Shown one piece after another: positions 34,526-44,988 of a DNA stretch of 64,000 nt; the stretch's first letter is position 1, and each line of letters opens with the position of its first letter. The translations under genes were made by a program, and so were the position numbers. Under the pieces are notes generated by a model, which saw only the letters and a list, made by a program, of their open reading frames with translations, made no database searches and was not told where the DNA came from. The stretch is from NCBI GenBank assembly GCA_963719805.1, contig CAVRDF010000001.1:558001-622000 (forward strand), given 5' to 3'. Source of the stretch: JAMXLO01 sp963719805 (lineage in GTDB: Bacteria; Pseudomonadota; Alphaproteobacteria; Acetobacterales; Acetobacteraceae).

Positions 34526-36175
34526 ATGGCCAAGTCGTATCGACCTTCGCGATCGAAAGAAGACCCAGCGACGCGCCTCGCATCGGCGCAACTTTGCTTC
34601 GGTCGCTTTTGTCTGGACATGAACTACGGCGTGCTGAGGTCGGGCGACAAGACCTTACCGATCCGGCCGAAAACGCTGGCCCTGCTTACATTGTTCGTTA
34701 CCAATCCTGGCCGTGTTCTTACGCATGACGCGATCGTGGAAGCAGTCTGGCCCGATATCGTCGTCACTGATGTAAGCATCGCTCAGTGCGTGCGGGACCT
34801 GCGCCGCGTGCTCAAGGCGGACGTGCATTGGCCAATCCAGACCGTGCCGCGTCGTGGCTATGTCTTCACTGCGCAGGTTTCACGGCCCGCTGAACCAAGG
34901 ATCGTCGAATTGGAGTTGGTGCCGGATCGGTGGGACACCGCCTTGCCGACGGAATCAGCGGTTTTCGGAACTGAGCCGCCTCGCTTGGTCATCTGGGATT
35001 TCAATTATCTGAATATTCGGCCGGAGCACGCGGCTTGCGGGCAAGCCACCCTTGACGAACTCAAGACAGAGCTCGCGCGCAGCCGCGATCTATTGCTGGC
35101 GCCGCATTCTGTCGACGATCAGGACGACGCCGGTCATATCGAGGCGGCACGGTTGGTGCGAAACGGTGCGCGCTATCTGCTGGAAGGCAGCTTCCGCTGC
35201 GATCCGATGCTGGTTCGCCTGACGCTGCGGCTTATCGACCTCGTCTCGAACACTTACGTCTGGGGTAAGCAGTATAGCCGCAAGCCCAATGGCATCATCG
35301 CTGTCTCGAGCGAGCTGGGCTGCATGGTGGCCAGGGATGTGGAATACGCAGTTGCGGCAGCTGAACTGAGGCACGCCATCCGCCACGACGTCGAGCAACT
35401 TGGCGCTTGGGCGCTATTCCGCCGTGGCCTCTGGCATCTTGGCAATAGCTCGTTTGCCGATAATGACCGGGCGGGCGAATGCTTCCGGCGCGCGGTCGCC
35501 GTTGATCCATCTTTGGCGGCTGCCCATGCTGGCCTCGGCTTGGTGCATTTCAATGAAGGCCCGGTCTATCACTCACGCACGGTCGAAAAGAGCATGGAAC
35601 TTGCCGCGTCACGCGTGCGGAGTGCCCTGAAACTGGACCCAGAGAACGCGGGGGCTCGCATCAACGCCGGCATCATTGAGGTTGGGGGCGGGCGGCTCGA
35701 TGACGCATGGGAGCAGGTTGAGGCAGCGCTGCCCACGGGATCTGACCGGCCGTGGGCGTGGGGGGTGCAAGGCGTCATTGAGCAATGGGCCGGAAAACCA
35801 CGCCAGAGTCGGACCAATCTGCTTCGCGCCTTGCGTGCCTCACCACGTGATCCACGGAACGCGGTGTTAATGGCGCAGGTTGTCATCTCGTACTATGCAG
35901 AAGGCGACTATGAAGCGACCATAACGCAGGCGTTGCGGTCATTGAGCCGCTATCCCGATTGCCCTTTGCCGTGGACCTGGCTCACTTCGGCATATGGTCA
36001 ATTGGGCGAGAAAGAGTTGGCTCGGCGGGCACTCCACGAGACAGCGCGAAGGGCGCCGGAGAGCTTACGGCAACGTGCCAGGGGAGCTAACGCCTGGATG
36101 CGCCCCAGCGACTACAGTCACACCGTCGAAGGTCTGGAAAAGGCCGGTTGGCGGCGTAGTGACTGGATGAGCTAG
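34526..36175 (+). CDS. Winged-helix (OmpR/CadC-type) transcriptional regulator with TPR-like C-terminus
   Basis: About 549 residues. The N-terminal 100 residues are a trans_reg_C winged helix: FGRFCLDMNYGVLRSGDK, LTHDAIVEAVWPDIVVTD and the wing PRRGYVF. A central part (about 150-260) resembles the adenylate-cyclase-associated FlgO-like domain often found after this type of wing, then TPR-like helices (ALFRRGLWHLG, RRAVAVDPSLAAAHAGLGLVH, ALKLDPENAGARINAG) fill the rest. No membrane span is evident. This is a HilA/CadC-like one-component regulator that probably senses a ligand or partner through the TPRs. Start may also be GTG 34517. Divergent from the acyl-CoA synthetase. Confidence 0.8.
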   Translation: MAKSYRPSRSKEDPATRLASAQLCFGRFCLDMNYGVLRSGDKTLPIRPKTLALLTLFVTNPGRVLTHDAIVEAVWPDIVVTDVSIAQCVRDLRRVLKADVHWPIQTVPRRGYVFTAQVSRPAEPRIVELELVPDRWDTALPTESAVFGTEPPRLVIWDFNYLNIRPEHAACGQATLDELKTELARSRDLLLAPHSVDDQDDAGHIEAARLVRNGARYLLEGSFRCDPMLVRLTLRLIDLVSNTYVWGKQYSRKPNGIIAVSSELGCMVARDVEYAVAAAELRHAIRHDVEQLGAWALFRRGLWHLGNSSFADNDRAGECFRRAVAVDPSLAAAHAGLGLVHFNEGPVYHSRTVEKSMELAASRVRSALKLDPENAGARINAGIIEVGGGRLDDAWEQVEAALPTGSDRPWAWGVQGVIEQWAGKPRQSRTNLLRALRASPRDPRNAVLMAQVVISYYAEGDYEATITQALRSLSRYPDCPLPWTWLTSAYGQLGEKELARRALHETARRAPESLRQRARGANAWMRPSDYSHTVEGLEKAGWRRSDWMS

Positions 36176-36265
36176 ACGTCTCCTCGCCGCGAATGTCGCC
36201 GCCTGGATTCCGACAGATGCCGGCCGTCTCGCTCCGGCCGGCACCGCGATCGGCAACTTTTCGCG

Positions 36266-37928
36266 TCAGGCCGCCTTGCCGCGCGCACAGAAGCAGGAGA
36301 CCGACACATCCAGGTCCGCGCGGGCGGCAGCGAGTTCCAGGCGCTGGCGGATGAGCGGTGCTTCCACCTTCTCGCCGCGGCGATCGAGGCAGTCGAGCAA
36401 GCCACGCAGCGCCCAGAGATTGTCAGGATGGATCTGGGCGCGCGGCAGACTGCCGGCCAGCCCGAGATCCTCGCGATAGACCGCTTCCGCCTCGGCCGGC
36501 CGCCCCTGTTCCAGCAGCAACGCACCCAGCGCGTGGCGGATCGGCTGCATCCAGCCCCAAGGCTCGGCGTACGGCAGGTCATCCTCCAGCGCGATGGCGG
36601 TCCGTAGACGGGCAAATGCAGTGTCGTGCTCGCCGCGGCGGTAAGCGATTTCGCCCTCCAGCATTTCCTCGGCGATGGCGAGAAAGCGCTGGCAGGGCGT
36701 CGCCGGAAGCATGATGCGCGCCTCCGGCACGCGCTCCCGGGCGGTGCGGAACAGTGCCTGTTCGGCCTGCGCCGCCGGTACGTTGCCGAGCGCGGCGTGC
36801 GCCACGCCCTTGGCGTAGTGCATCACCGCCACCGTGTTGCAGTAAAACTGCTGGTCGTCCGGCAAGGACTGTTCGAGGATTTCTTCCCATTTGCCGAAGC
36901 GGACCAGCACGTGCTGCTTGATGGCAACGAAGCTTTCGAACAGGTCTGCCATCGGCGGCGAGGGGATGCGCAACATCGCCTCGGGCATGGTCTCGATCAG
37001 CTCGTTGGCCGCGGCGATCGCCGGCTGCGTACTGGCCGAGGAACATCGCGCCATACGCGACGAAATGATAATTGTGGACCCGGTAGGCGGTGTAGAAATT
37101 CAGCGCCCCCGCGCGATCGTAATACTTGCGGTCAGCGACGCTGGCTTTCTGGTTCCACAACACGACGTCCTGGTAGTAGCCGCATTGGATGTCGATGTGG
37201 CTGGGCATGTGCACAAGGTGGCCCATGTCGGGACAGAGTGCGCGCAGCCGGTCGCCGGACTGCAGCGCCGCCTCGGGGTGCTGGGACATCTCCATCAGAT
37301 GTATATGCAGGTGTAGCAGGCCCGGGTGACGCAGCGCGCCGGGGACAGTGCGGAATGCGGTGTCGAGAACCTCCTGCGCCTCCAGCGTGCCGGCGCCCTC
37401 GGCGGGGGCGCCGGTGCGCAGATCCCACATCAGCCAGGGCGTGCGGTTCATGATGGCTTCGACGAAGACGCAGCGGATGTCGAGGTCGCGGCGGTGCGCC
37501 TGGTGTGCGCGGCGCATCGCGTCGGTGAAGGCATCGTTCCAGGGGCGCTGGTCCTCGATGGGGTCGCGCTGCGGGAAGCGGGCGGGCAGCGCCTGGATAA
37601 GCGCGCGCTCGGGCGCGGTAACGCGGTCAGCGAGGGCTACCGCGGCTTGCGTTTCGTCATAAGCGCGCGCGAGCGAACTGATCTTTGTGTCGGGGTCCCG
37701 CATTTCCCAAGGAAAGTTGTAATTGGGACCAACCGCGTAGGCGATGCCCCAATGCGCCATGGCGCAGTCAGGGTCGGCTGCCAATGCGGCTTCGAAGCAC
37801 TTGATCGCTTCCTCGTGGTGGAAGCCGAAACACCAGTTCAGGCCGCGGTCGAACCATAGTTGCGCCGCCGGAGATGCGGTGGTGATTTTGCGCGTATAGG
37901 GACCGAGATCGTATGGGTAATCGTCCAT
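36266..37928 (-). pseudogene. TPR-repeat protein gene with a one-base frameshift
   Basis: Two overlapping frames together make one TPR-type protein of about 553 residues. Frame 1 runs from ATG 37928 (GGAGG 7 bases upstream), MDDYPYDLGPYTRKITT, through WFDRGLNWCFGFHHEEAIKC and repeated HMPSHID-type helices to MFLGQ. Frame 2 picks up at QPAIAAANELIETMPEAM and ends in CARGKAA at 36266. The change falls at about 37024-37037, and dropping one base there restores the frame. The gene resembles the tetratricopeptide proteins of unknown function common in proteobacteria. It may be a real pseudogene or a sequence error; both halves are otherwise intact. Confidence 0.8.
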
Positions 37929-38044
37929 GTCGCTTCCTCCCTGCCTTCTATCGGGCGCGGGGAGGCTAGCGGGTTGGAGCGCTGATGTCATTCTCGCAAT
38001 AGAGCGTGCGAGCGGCACCGATGGTGAAAAGGGAGATTCCAGCC

Positions 38045-39214
38045 TTGGCCAATCAAACTCCGATGCGTGGCTTCGATACCGCGGAATTCGAGCTGCGTGT
38101 CAGCCGTGCCCAGGCGATCATGCGCCGGCACGGCCTCGACGCGATATTCGTGACCACGCCACCGAACATCCGGTACTTCACCGGTTTTGATTCGCAGTTC
38201 TGGGAAAGTCCGACACGGCCCTGGTTCGTCGTGGTTCCGTTGGACGGCAAGCCGATCGCCGTGATTCCCGAGATCGGTGCTCCCGAGATGGCGTTGACCT
38301 GGATCGACGATGTTCGTGCCTGGCCGGCGCCGGTGCCAGAGGATGACGGTGTCTCGTTGCTGCAGGCATCGCTCGATGCCTTGCCGAGGCGGTTCGGCAA
38401 AGTGGGCGCCGAACTTGGCCGCGAGATGTCCCTGCGCATGCCAGTGATTGATCTGTTCAAGCTGCGCGACGGTGTCAGCAGTGAAATCGTCGACGGCTCG
38501 CCGGCGATCTGGGAGATGCGGATGGTGAAGACCGCCGCCGAGATCGAGCACATCCACCACATTTGCGGAATCGCAAGCGACGCTTACCAGGCGCTGCCGG
38601 GCAAACTCTCGATTGGCGAAACCGAACGTGAGGCGGTGCGCAAGTTGCGCATCGACGTAGCCCGAAGGGGCGCCGACGCGACGCCCTTCATGCCGGCAAT
38701 TTCCGGCCCCGGCGGCGTGCCGCAGATCGTCTGCGGTCCGCGCGACCGCGTGCTCCAGAATGGCGACATCCTGTTCATCGATACAGGTTCGACCTTCGAC
38801 GGGTATTTTTGCGATTTCGATCGCAACTATGCCGTGGGCACGATTTCGAGCGAGGTGGCGCGCGTCCACGAAGCACTCTGGCTTGCGACGGAGGCAGGTA
38901 TCGCGGCCGCGGTTCCCGGCGCTACCACGGACCACGTTTTCCGCGCGATGAACAAGCTGCTCGTCGAGGCTGGCGCGATCGGCAACAACGTTGGTCGCCT
39001 CGGCCATGGGCTCGGCTTGCAATTGACCGAACCGCCGTCCCATCGCCTGGGCGACGGGACCATGATCGTCGAGAACATGGTGCTGACGATTGAGCCAGGG
39101 ATGGAATACGCGCCCGGCAAGATGATCGTCCATGAAGAGAACATCGCCGTCACCAAGGACGGACCGCGGTTACTGACCAAGCGTGCGCCGCGTGAGATGC
39201 CGGTCATTCGCTGA
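38045..39214 (+). CDS. M24-family metallopeptidase (Xaa-Pro peptidase / DddP-like)
   Basis: About 389 residues of the pita-bread (creatinase) fold. The N-terminal half contains PPNIRYFTGFD; the catalytic half has FIDTGSTFDGYFCDFDRN (two Asp ligands), GHGLGLQLTE (His) and IEPGMEY plus HEENIAVT (Glu ligands). Family members cut Xaa-Pro peptide bonds, and some relatives are DMSP lyases or creatinases, so the substrate is open. TTG 38045 is preferred: AGGGAG lies 9 bases upstream and homology starts at MRGFD; ATG 38021 and 38006 are alternatives. Single gene, divergent from the TPR gene. Confidence 0.85.
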   Translation: MANQTPMRGFDTAEFELRVSRAQAIMRRHGLDAIFVTTPPNIRYFTGFDSQFWESPTRPWFVVVPLDGKPIAVIPEIGAPEMALTWIDDVRAWPAPVPEDDGVSLLQASLDALPRRFGKVGAELGREMSLRMPVIDLFKLRDGVSSEIVDGSPAIWEMRMVKTAAEIEHIHHICGIASDAYQALPGKLSIGETEREAVRKLRIDVARRGADATPFMPAISGPGGVPQIVCGPRDRVLQNGDILFIDTGSTFDGYFCDFDRNYAVGTISSEVARVHEALWLATEAGIAAAVPGATTDHVFRAMNKLLVEAGAIGNNVGRLGHGLGLQLTEPPSHRLGDGTMIVENMVLTIEPGMEYAPGKMIVHEENIAVTKDGPRLLTKRAPREMPVIR

Positions 39215-39346
39215 ACGGCTGCCACCAAGTCTGCGCAGATACAACCGTATCACATCGGCGTGACAGTATTACGACTTGCAGCGGAGTTGTAACTTTCGCT
39301 GCCTTACCGCTTCGCGTGTTCCCCCGGAACTCAGAAGGAGTCCTTA

Positions 39347-39943
39347 GTGCCGAATAGTCCTGTCTTGCCCAATGGCCACCAACAGCTGGCGGCCCTGCAA
39401 CTTAAGTTAAGTGACGACGCATTGGTGGTCTTCGGGCAGCCGGTCGGTTCAGATGGAGTGTCATTTCACGACAGCGGCTTCATGCCGGTGAACGAGACGA
39501 CAATCGCTGGCAGAATTCCGGGGATCACACCGCTGCTCTCGGTCGCAGGATTGAACGGCATGTTCATCCAATATGCGAGCGATGGAGTACAACACTTCGC
39601 CAATGGGTTGCCGACAACGGCCGACTATACAAGCCTGCATTACCAGCTGATTGGCTATACGGGTCATGCCACGTTCAGTCACGCGGCGGACGGCACCCCG
39701 ACGGTCAGCGGATTGTTCCGGCAAGTCGTATTGGCGCAGGGTGACCTGATATCGGGCCACGTGGCGTTCAACGCGAGTGGAGGCCTCAGCGGCGAACTGG
39801 ACGCGTCGATGCGGATCGGTGGCCTGACCATCGGTTCGGTGAGCATCTCGGTGCAGCATTCAGCGGCAGACATTGGCCATACGGCTACAGGCGGCCTGAC
39901 GCTCAGCAATGGCGCGATAGTCGGAACGTTCGTCCCGCTATAA
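39347..39943 (+). CDS. Orphan beta-rich protein, not recognised
   Basis: A 198-residue protein from GTG 39347, with AAGGAG 6 bases upstream. I do not recognise the family. It has no signal peptide, no cysteines and no long hydrophobic span. It is rich in Gly, Ser, Thr and alternating hydrophobic residues (YQLIGYTGHATFSH, LSGELDASMRIGGLTIGSV), the pattern of beta strands in a barrel or sandwich. Codon and base use look less GC-rich than in the neighbours, suggesting recent acquisition. Flanked by the M24 gene and, after a strong hairpin, the convergent RND pump. A lipocalin- or TbpB-like barrel is one guess. Confidence 0.6.
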   Translation: MPNSPVLPNGHQQLAALQLKLSDDALVVFGQPVGSDGVSFHDSGFMPVNETTIAGRIPGITPLLSVAGLNGMFIQYASDGVQHFANGLPTTADYTSLHYQLIGYTGHATFSHAADGTPTVSGLFRQVVLAQGDLISGHVAFNASGGLSGELDASMRIGGLTIGSVSISVQHSAADIGHTATGGLTLSNGAIVGTFVPL

Positions 39944-39976
39944 TCGGATTGACCTCCGACCACTCGTGAAGCGAAA

Positions 39977-40003
39977 GGGCCGCATCGGAAACGAATGCGG
40001 CCC
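39977..40003. terminator. Bidirectional hairpin between orphan gene and RND pump
   Basis: GGGCCGCAT (39977-39985) and ATGCGGCCC (39995-40003) form a perfect 9-bp GC-rich stem with a 9-nt loop, in the 99-bp gap between two convergent genes. Short T-runs (three T on the minus side) make it a moderate terminator for both directions. Confidence 0.65.
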
Positions 40004-40042
40004 TCAGTTCGTGGTGGCGATCTGCCGGCGTGGGAGGCAGCG

Positions 40043-43000
40043 TCAATCACCTGCTGATGCCGGCACCGTCGCGCTTTGGTGTCTCTGCGCTGGCGGCGTG
40101 CGTGAAGTGGTCGTGGCTGGATCGCGAGTTCTCCCGAACCGCTGCACCAGCGTGTAGAAAGCCGGCGTGAAGAGCAGGCCGAAGCCGGTCACGCCGAGCA
40201 TGCCGCCGAACACCGCGGTCCCGAGCGATTGACGCATTTCTGCGCCAGCGCCGGTCGCGACAACAAGCGGTGCCACACCAAGGATGAAGGCGAGAGACGT
40301 CATGAGGATCGGCCGCAACCGGCGCCGCGCCGCGTTGACCGCTGCTTCCGCTGCCGTGCCGCCGGCGTCCTGTGCCTGGCGCGCGAACTCGACAATCAGG
40401 ATTGCATTCTTCGCCGCCAGGCCGACCAGCACCACGAAGCCGATCTGTGCGAGAATATCGATCGGCATGCCGCGGAACATCAACCCGGTGATCGACGCGA
40501 GCAAACACATCGGTACGATCAGCACAACCGACAGCGGCAGTTTCCAGCTCTCGTAATTCGCCGCCAGCACCAGGAACACGAACAGCGCGGCCGCGCCGAA
40601 CACCAGCATCGTCGGCGTGCCCTTCTGCTCCTGCTGGAATGCGATCTCGGTCCATTCGTAGCCAATACCGGGTGGCAGTACTTGCGTTGCCAACTCCTCC
40701 ATCCTGTGCAGCGCCGTGCCAGTGGCGATTCCTGGTGCCGCGACACCCTGCACCTCGGCCGCCGGATAGAGATTGTAGCGCGGCACGCGATAAGGGATCG
40801 TGGTGTCCTTGAGTTCAGCAACGGTTCCAATCGGCACCATCTCGCCGGCGGCGTTGCGCGCCTTCAGCCCCATCAGATTCTGGCTGTCGCGGCGGAAGCG
40901 AGCATCCGCCTGGGCGATCACCTCATAGGTGCGGCCGAGGAAATTGAAGTCGTTGACGTACTGCGAGCCGAGATAGACCTGCAGTGCGTTGAACACATCG
41001 GTCGGCGTCAGTCCAACCTTCTCGGCCTTCAGCCGATCGATATCGGCATAGACAGACGGTGACCCCGCGTTGATCAGCGTGAATACACCGGCGAAGCTGG
41101 GGTCCTTGTTGGCAGCGCCCACCAGCGTGTTGGCCGCTTTGACGAGTGCCTCGGTGCCGAGGCCCGCGCGATCCTCCAGCATCATCTTGAACCCGCCGGA
41201 GTTGCCGATGCCCTGCACCGGCGGCGGCGGGATTGTCAGCACATAGGCTTCCTGGATCACCGACAGGCGCTTGCGAAGATCAGCCAGCACTGAGTTCGCC
41301 GTGATCCCCGGGATGCTGTGGTTATACAGCGACGGCAAGCCGGAGAAGATTGTCCCGGCGTTGGACGCAACGGTGAACGTGGTCGCGTCCAATCCGGCGA
41401 ACGGCGCGACATGCTCGACACCCGGGGTTTTCAGGATGATGTCGGTCGCGCGCTTCACCACCGCCTCGGTGCGTTGCAGGCTCGCGCCAGGCGGAAGCTG
41501 CAGCACAGTGATGAGGTAGCCCTGATCCTGTTCGGGGATGAAGCCGGTCGGCTCGTGCGCGAATTCAACACCGGCGGTGCCGATCAGGCCAACATAGACC
41601 ACCACGACGACAGCAAGCGCGCGCACCAGGCGGCGGGTCAGCGCGCCATAGGCGTCCGACATACGCTCGAACCCGCGGTTGAAATATCCGAAGCCGGCGT
41701 GCAGCAGCCGTGCGGCCAGGGAACGTCGATTGGGCTCGTGCGCGTCATGCGGGCGCAGCAGCAGCGAGCAGAGTGCCGGACTCAAGGTCAACGAGACAAA
41801 GCAGGAGATCACTGTCGAGGCGGCAATGGTGACAGCGAACTGGCGGAAGAATTGCCCGGAGATACCGGAGAGGAAGGCGGACGGAACGAATACGGCGCAC
41901 AGCACCAGCGCGATGGAAACCAGCGCGCCGCCCACTTCGTCCATCGGTACGATGCGCGGCGTCCTTCGGCGTCATGCCGGCGACGATGTTGCGCTCGACA
42001 TTCTCGACCACGACGATGGCGTCGTCGACGACGATGCCGACTGCGAGCACGAGTCCGAACAGCGACAGGTTGTTCAGTGATATGCCGAGCGCGTACAGCA
42101 CGATAAAGGTGCCGACGAGCGAGACGGGAATCGCGATTACCGGAATGAGCGAGGCGCGCCAGGTCTGCAGGAACAGGAACACCACGCCGACAACGAGCAG
42201 GATCGCGACGAATATCGTCGTCACCACCTCATGAACCGACTTGCCCACGAAAATCGTCGGATCGTAGATGATGATATCGCTGACGCCGGGCGGGAAATCC
42301 TTCTTCAGGTCCTGCATCGTCGACAGAACTTCGTGCTCGACCTCCAGCGAGTTCGCGCCGGGTTGCGCGAAGATCAGCAGCGGCAGGCCTTCGGCGCGAT
42401 CCATGTAGGCGGTTGAGCCGTAGTCCGCCGCGCCAACCTCGACACGGCCCACGTCGCGCAGCCGGGTCACCCGCCCCTGCCCATCGTTCTTGAGAACGAT
42501 ATCGGCGAACTGATCAGGCGTGGTGAGCCTGCCAAGCGTCTGCACATTGAGCTGATAGGCCGCGTCGCCGGCGACCGGCGGTTGGTTGAGGATACCCGCG
42601 GATACCTGCACGTTCTGTGCACGCAACGCCGCGAGCACTTCGTCGGCATTCAATTTGTACGCGGCGACCTTGTCGGGATCGAGCCAGATGCGCATCGCAT
42701 AGTCGCGCGCGCCGAACAGCTGCACGTCGCCGACACCGGGCAACCGCGCCAGTGCGTCCTTCACATGCAGCGTCGCATAATTCGAAAGGTACAGATTGTC
42801 GCGTGACCCATCGGGCGAATAGAGGTGCACGGCAAGTAGAATGTTCGGCGTCGCTTTGCGCACCTGAACGCCGAGGCGCTGCACGTCCTCTGGCAGCCGC
42901 GGCAGTGCGTCCTGCACACGGTTCTGCGTGAGCATCTGTGCGACGTTCAGGTCCGTGCCGATGCGAAAGGTAACCGTGAGTGTGAGCTTGCCGTCGCCGG

Positions 43001-43253
43001 TGGACTGGCTGCTCATATACAGCATGTTCTCGACGCCGTTGATCTCCTGCTCCAGCGGCGTGGCGACAGTTTGACTGACCACCTGGGCAGAGGCACCGGG
43101 ATAGACCGTCGTGATCTGCACCGTCGGCGGTACGATTTCCGGGTATTGTGCGACCGGCAGGATCACCAACGCGCCGAGGCCGATCAGCACGAGGAAGACG
43201 CTGATCACCGTCGCCAGGATCGGACGATCGATGAAGTGGTGGGTGAATCGCAT
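40043..43253 (-). pseudogene. RND efflux pump inner-membrane transporter (AcrB/MexB-like), frameshifted
   Basis: Together the two frames give a full RND transporter of about 1,070 residues. Frame 1 starts at ATG 43253 (RFTHHFIDRPILATVISV, the first membrane helix), contains the porter loops and NNLSLFGLVLAVGIVVDDAIVVVENVER, and should continue into MDEVGGALVSIALVLCAV, but that stretch is in another frame from 41944 on. One surplus base at about 41945-41948 (CGTACCGATG for CGTACGATG) explains it. Frame 2 ends at 40043 after helices 5-12. The adaptor gene lies 10 bp upstream; no OprM-like channel is present. A real shift here would abolish export; a sequence error is equally possible. Confidence 0.85.
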
Positions 43254-43263
43254 TGCAGTCGTC

Positions 43264-44514
43264 CTAGCTTGCGGCGCCGGCGGGGGCGGCTGTAATGGCG
43301 CCGGCGACCGGCGTCACGTTCATTCCGGGCCGTGCGCGCACCAGACCATTGATGATGACGCGGTCGTTGGGCTCGAGGCCGCTGCGAACCACGCGCAGTC
43401 CATGTTCAAGCTCGCCGAGCTCGACGATTTTCGGGACGACCTTTCCGTCGGCCGCAACCGTCATCACCATATGCTGCGATTGATCGGGAACAACGGCCGC
43501 CGCTGGGACCAGAAGCACCGGCGCCGGTTGTCCGAGGTTCACGAGAAGCCGCGCGAATTGCCCCGGCGTTATCGACAGGTCCGGATTCGGCACAGTCGCG
43601 CGCGCACGGATCGTGCCGCTGCTGCGGTTGACCGCGTTGTCGATGAAATCGAGCGTGCCATGGCGATTGAAATTGCTGTCGCCATCGAGACTGATCGCAA
43701 CCTCGGCATGCGGTGTTGCCCCGGGATTGGCACGCTGCCAGGCGCGATAGTCCAATTCGCTCATGTCGAAGTCGAGATAGATCGGATCGAGCGAGACGAT
43801 GGTCGCCAACAACGTCGTTGGGCCCGCGCCGCCTCGGCTGCCGCTCACCAGGTTGCCAACCAATTCAAGGTGCCGGCCGATGCGGCCGGTGAAGGGCGCG
43901 GTGACGTGCGAGAATTCCAGATCGAGCGTGGCGTCCCTGATTGCAGCCTTCGCCGTGTCGATGGCTGCCTGATTACTGCGGACATCCGCGGCACGTTGGT
44001 CGACCAACTCCGCCGTGCCGAAGCTGGTCTGTTTGAGCTGCTGAGCGCGCCAAAGCTCGACCTGGCTGAGCGTTGCTTTTGCTTCCGCTGTGTTCAGTTG
44101 GGCGATCGCCTGATCCAACCTGATCTGGAAGGGACGCGGATCGATGACGAACAGCGGGTCACCCTTGCGCACGATCTGACCGTCGCGAAAGTCGATGTTG
44201 GTAAGGGTGCCGCCGACCTGAGCACGGAGCTCGACGGTATCCACCGCTGAGAACTGGCCAAGGAAAGGCGCAGTTGCTCGGACCGTCTGCTGTAGGGGCG
44301 GACTGACCGTAACCATCGGCGGCGGTGGTGGCACCGCCTGGGCGGCTGGCGCGCTTCGCTCGCTCCAAAACAGGCCGCCACCGATGGTGGCAAGGGCAAT
44401 CGCCCCGATAGTGACCAGAAGCGCGATCCGCCTTCCGGCGCGGGGACGTGTTTCGCCATCTGCGTTACGGGGGATCCCGCCAACACCCAACGCGGTCTGC
44501 GCGATTTCATTCAT
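43264..44514 (-). CDS. RND efflux pump periplasmic adaptor (MexA/AcrA-like)
   Basis: A 416-residue membrane-fusion protein. An N-terminal signal-anchor (ALLVTIGAIALATIGGGLFW, about residues 30-49) is followed by a Pro-rich linker, the lipoyl half (VELRAQVGGTLTNIDFRDGQ), the alpha-helical hairpin (about 130-200) and the second lipoyl half (VTAPFTGRIGRHLELVG), then beta-barrel sequence. It links the transporter to an outer-membrane channel. First gene of the pump operon. Two palindromes of the form GGAGCGATCG(C/T)(T/C)CC lie 73-145 bases upstream and look like TetR-type operators. Confidence 0.9.
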   Translation of the reverse strand: MNEIAQTALGVGGIPRNADGETRPRAGRRIALLVTIGAIALATIGGGLFWSERSAPAAQAVPPPPPMVTVSPPLQQTVRATAPFLGQFSAVDTVELRAQVGGTLTNIDFRDGQIVRKGDPLFVIDPRPFQIRLDQAIAQLNTAEAKATLSQVELWRAQQLKQTSFGTAELVDQRAADVRSNQAAIDTAKAAIRDATLDLEFSHVTAPFTGRIGRHLELVGNLVSGSRGGAGPTTLLATIVSLDPIYLDFDMSELDYRAWQRANPGATPHAEVAISLDGDSNFNRHGTLDFIDNAVNRSSGTIRARATVPNPDLSITPGQFARLLVNLGQPAPVLLVPAAAVVPDQSQHMVMTVAADGKVVPKIVELGELEHGLRVVRSGLEPNDRVIINGLVRARPGMNVTPVAGAITAAPAGAAS

Positions 44515-44586
44515 GACAGTGCCCTCGGCGCGACGGGCCTGCCCTTTTGGGACATGCCGCCGCAGACCTCCTCGATCGAGTTAATT

Positions 44587-44600
44587 GGAGCGATCGCTCC
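44587..44600. promoter_or_regulatory. TetR-type operator, copy 1
   Basis: GGAGCGATCGCTCC is a perfect 14-bp palindrome flanked symmetrically by TTAAT on the left and TTAAT on the right, 73 bases upstream of the adaptor start. The shape and AT flanks match TetR/AcrR-family operators. A related site lies upstream of the tetR gene at 50262-50275. Confidence 0.65.
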
Positions 44601-44645
44601 TTAATGCGCAGTTGGGAACTGGGCAACCGGCAATCAAGGATTAAT

Positions 44646-44659
44646 GGAGCGATCGTCCC
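44646..44659. promoter_or_regulatory. TetR-type operator, copy 2
   Basis: GGAGCGATCGTCCC, preceded by TTAAT, differs from copy 1 by two bases in its right half. The two copies are 59 bp apart, about five and a half helical turns plus a fraction, which leaves looping or independent binding open. Confidence 0.55.
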
Positions 44660-44988
44660 ACTTCGCAATGCTTATCCCAGTCGGCGGAGCGTTGTGCTCC
44701 CTTAAACGTGAGAATCTCGCCTCGCCCTCCCGGTAACGCTGACAGAGCTTCCGGGAAGCATTGAAGGAAGCCTGCCTTCCATACATGCAACTTGTCCCCG
44801 GTGCCGTGGCCCGACATCTACGGGGCTGAGAAGTGAGGGACGAGGCCCAAGATCCAATAATCGGACTATACTATGATGTGAGACCTTGTTGAGTTGTCCG
44901 CTGGACATCGAGCCTTGTGGGCGTTTGCGCGCTCATCCGCAGGGAATTGCTGTGAGCGGTCCGCGCCGCGCAAATCGCGACGACCCGG

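Larger units (their letters stand above)
44515..44988. other. 474-bp intergenic region before the efflux operon
   Basis: Lies between the adaptor gene and the stop of the MocR-type regulator, both on the minus strand. The part nearest the adaptor (44581-44660) carries the two operators listed separately, in locally AT-rich sequence. Beyond about 44700 I see only short open frames without good start context or homology and a small GGAAG/CTTCC hairpin at about 44765-44780. No RNA gene is evident. Confidence 0.6.

Noticed and set aside
44702..44908. 68-codon minus-strand frame in the efflux leader region
   Set aside because: No ribosome site, no family and low-quality composition. Treated as non-coding.
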